NCBI GenBank assembly: GCA_041671025.1
Contig: JBAZCI010000014.1
Location: 1 to 29,536, forward strand
From: JBAZCI01 sp041671025
GTDB taxonomy: Bacteria > Patescibacteriota > Patescibacteriia > UBA10025
Reading direction: 5' to 3'
DNA: 29,536 nucleotides
Part shown: positions 28,531 to 29,536 of the stretch, one piece after another
How the letters are laid out: each line of letters starts with the position of its first letter
Position numbering within the stretch: position 1 is the first letter of the stretch
Program-made: the position numbers and the translations under genes
Notes under the pieces: model-generated
What the model saw: the letters and a program-made list of their open reading frames with translations, nothing else
What the model was told of the DNA's origin: nothing
The model's database searches: none

Positions 28531-28559
28531 TGGACAAAATGCCCAAAATAGTGTATAAT
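28531..28559 (+). promoter_or_regulatory. promoter of the amidase-like gene
   Basis: TGGACA (28531-28536), 17-nt spacer and a perfect TATAAT (28554-28559). The leader to the ATG at 28581 is about 15 nt, A-rich and without a Shine-Dalgarno. Confidence 0.75.
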
Positions 28560-28580
28560 ACATGAACAAATAAAATAAAA

Positions 28581-29536
28581 ATGAAAGTACAAAAGAGAGG
28601 AAAACGCATCACGTTCGCTCTGCTTGGGGTCTCATTGATCGCAGGTCTTTTTGTCTATATGCGCATGTCTGTTCCCGTCCGTGCAGATGAAGGGGCGGTG
28701 AGAGCGGTGAGTGAACAGGTTACTGAGAATGAGCAGGCGCTGAGCACATCGGTGTACCAGTCACAGGTCATGCCTGCTGATTTTCCGTTTAACGGAATTG
28801 GAGCGGAATGGAAGGGAGATATTCCGGATGATGTGCGTCTGTCCGTGCGCGTACAGGATGAACATGGATGGAGTTCATGGGAGGAAATTCCAGTACTCCG
28901 TGATATCAAAGACCATTGGGAAAATGAACATGCATTTTCCGAGCCGTTATTTGTAGAGCCAAGTACCGCATGGCAATTTGAATTATGGGCACCCACGGGT
29001 GATCTTGTCACCATTCCTGCAGAACTTTCATTTACCTATTTTGATACGGCCAGCGGTTCGAAGCAGACAAACTTTTTTAAGGACATACTTAATTTTATTG
29101 TCGGCAAAGCGTCAGCTGATTCGGCGATAAATTTTGACTTAGTCTCCCGCACCGGCTGGGGAGCAAATGAAGCATGGCGGCATACAAGTGACGGGTCAGA
29201 ATTGTGGGAGCGTGAGTATGCTCAGCCGCAAAAAATAATCGTTCATCATACTGCCGGCTCTGACGGAGGGAGCGACCCGACGAGCATTATACGCGGGATT
29301 TACTACTGGCATGCTGTGGGGTTAAGCTGGGGAGATATCGGGTATAATTATCTTATCGACAGTCAGGGCAATATCTACGAAGGTCGTGCTGGCGGCGATG
29401 GTGTAGTAGCCGGTCATACCTATAACGAGCAGAAAAAAGTTGGATATAACCGGGGAAGCATCGGCATTGCCCTGCTTGGTGAATATCAGGGTAATACGCC
29501 TTCACCGCAGGCTGTTGAGTCGTTAACAAAACTCGT
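28581..29536 (+). CDS. secreted peptidoglycan-recognition/amidase_2 protein (3' end outside window)
   Basis: The frame is open from the ATG at 28581 to the right edge (318 codons), so the stop lies beyond the window. A signal peptide/anchor covers about residues 10-28 (VPVRADE may be the cleavage zone). Residues about 30-190 form an extracytoplasmic region with beta pattern ('RLSVRVQDEHGWSSWEEIP'). From about 195 there is a PGRP/N-acetylmuramoyl-L-alanine amidase domain: 'SRTGWGANEAWR', 'IIVHHTAGSDG' (first Zn-ligand His, H-H-T), 'IRGIYYWHAVGLSWGDIGYNYLID' and 'GNIYEGRAGGDGVVAGHTY', then 'NRGSIGIALLGEYQG'. The domain cuts or binds the peptide stem of peptidoglycan. The last Zn ligand would lie beyond the edge, so catalysis cannot be judged. 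Confidence 0.9.
   Translation, partial: MKVQKRGKRITFALLGVSLIAGLFVYMRMSVPVRADEGAVRAVSEQVTENEQALSTSVYQSQVMPADFPFNGIGAEWKGDIPDDVRLSVRVQDEHGWSSWEEIPVLRDIKDHWENEHAFSEPLFVEPSTAWQFELWAPTGDLVTIPAELSFTYFDTASGSKQTNFFKDILNFIVGKASADSAINFDLVSRTGWGANEAWRHTSDGSELWEREYAQPQKIIVHHTAGSDGGSDPTSIIRGIYYWHAVGLSWGDIGYNYLIDSQGNIYEGRAGGDGVVAGHTYNEQKKVGYNRGSIGIALLGEYQGNTPSPQAVESLTKL

Noticed and set aside
1..29536. CRISPR array, prophage or insertion sequence
   Set aside because: No regularly spaced repeats, no cas genes, no transposase, integrase or phage structural gene were found on either strand.

Overview
The window reads as a densely packed bacterial chromosome segment using the standard bacterial code: TGG encodes Trp, and TGA is a stop in many genes, including several ATGA overlaps. 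The gene set points to a member of the Candidate Phyla Radiation (Patescibacteria, probably a Parcubacteria-type lineage). It includes a VanW-like protein with a G5-like tail, a DUF5667-type membrane protein beside an ECF sigma factor, a SpoIID protein carrying NBR1-like Ig domains, a minimal pyruvate kinase, scattered single purine genes, and many small membrane proteins without recognisable relatives. The taxonomic call is inference from gene content; no rRNA or ribosomal protein gene is present. I saw no CRISPR array, transposase, integrase or phage gene.

Layout. 1-830: tail of a CYTH-domain gene and a small exported protein. 826-2882 (minus): pyruvate kinase then tsaD. 3010-3416: two translationally coupled 67-residue proteins of unknown function. 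3453-5528: an accessory patch with a GIY-YIG nuclease gene, one membrane-anchored beta-rich protein, a tRNA-Glu gene, partial copies of the tRNA-Glu 3' end, and several copies of other short repeats. 5589-8163: a tight three-gene operon of a presenilin-like nine-helix GxGD protease, an ECF sigma factor and a single-pass membrane protein. 8263-12160: a small membrane protein, purM (flanked by a 35-bp direct repeat), another membrane protein, a lipoprotein-like protein and a 59-residue protein. 12404-15047: Hsp20, a small protein and a VanW protein. 15133-18563: a small membrane protein, a NIF3-like protein, ruvB, a two-helix protein and a PH-domain membrane protein. 18764-21546 (minus): a SpoIID/Ig protein and a protein made of five 44-residue W-rich repeats. 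21749-27722: a surface-polysaccharide operon (flippase, M24 peptidase, GT4 glycosyltransferase, two O-antigen-ligase-like proteins). 27794-28450 (minus): purN. 28581 to the right edge: a secreted peptidoglycan-recognition/amidase protein, cut by the window end.

Themes. Much of the window serves the cell envelope: polysaccharide export and polymerisation, SpoIID, VanW and an amidase-like protein, plus the putative membrane signalling operon. The strongest candidate for an undescribed system is 5589-8163: a presenilin-type intramembrane protease gene directly upstream of an ECF sigma gene and a membrane protein placed like an anti-sigma factor. This suggests a regulated-proteolysis pathway using an aspartyl, rather than S2P-type, intramembrane protease.

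Expression signals follow a pattern. Several promoter-proximal genes (pyruvate kinase, the beta-rich protein, Hsp20, the W-repeat protein) have a good -10 box only 6-15 nt before the ATG and no Shine-Dalgarno, suggesting leaderless or nearly leaderless mRNAs. Other genes have strong GGAGG-type ribosome binding sites. Hairpin-plus-T-run terminators are clear after many transcription units.
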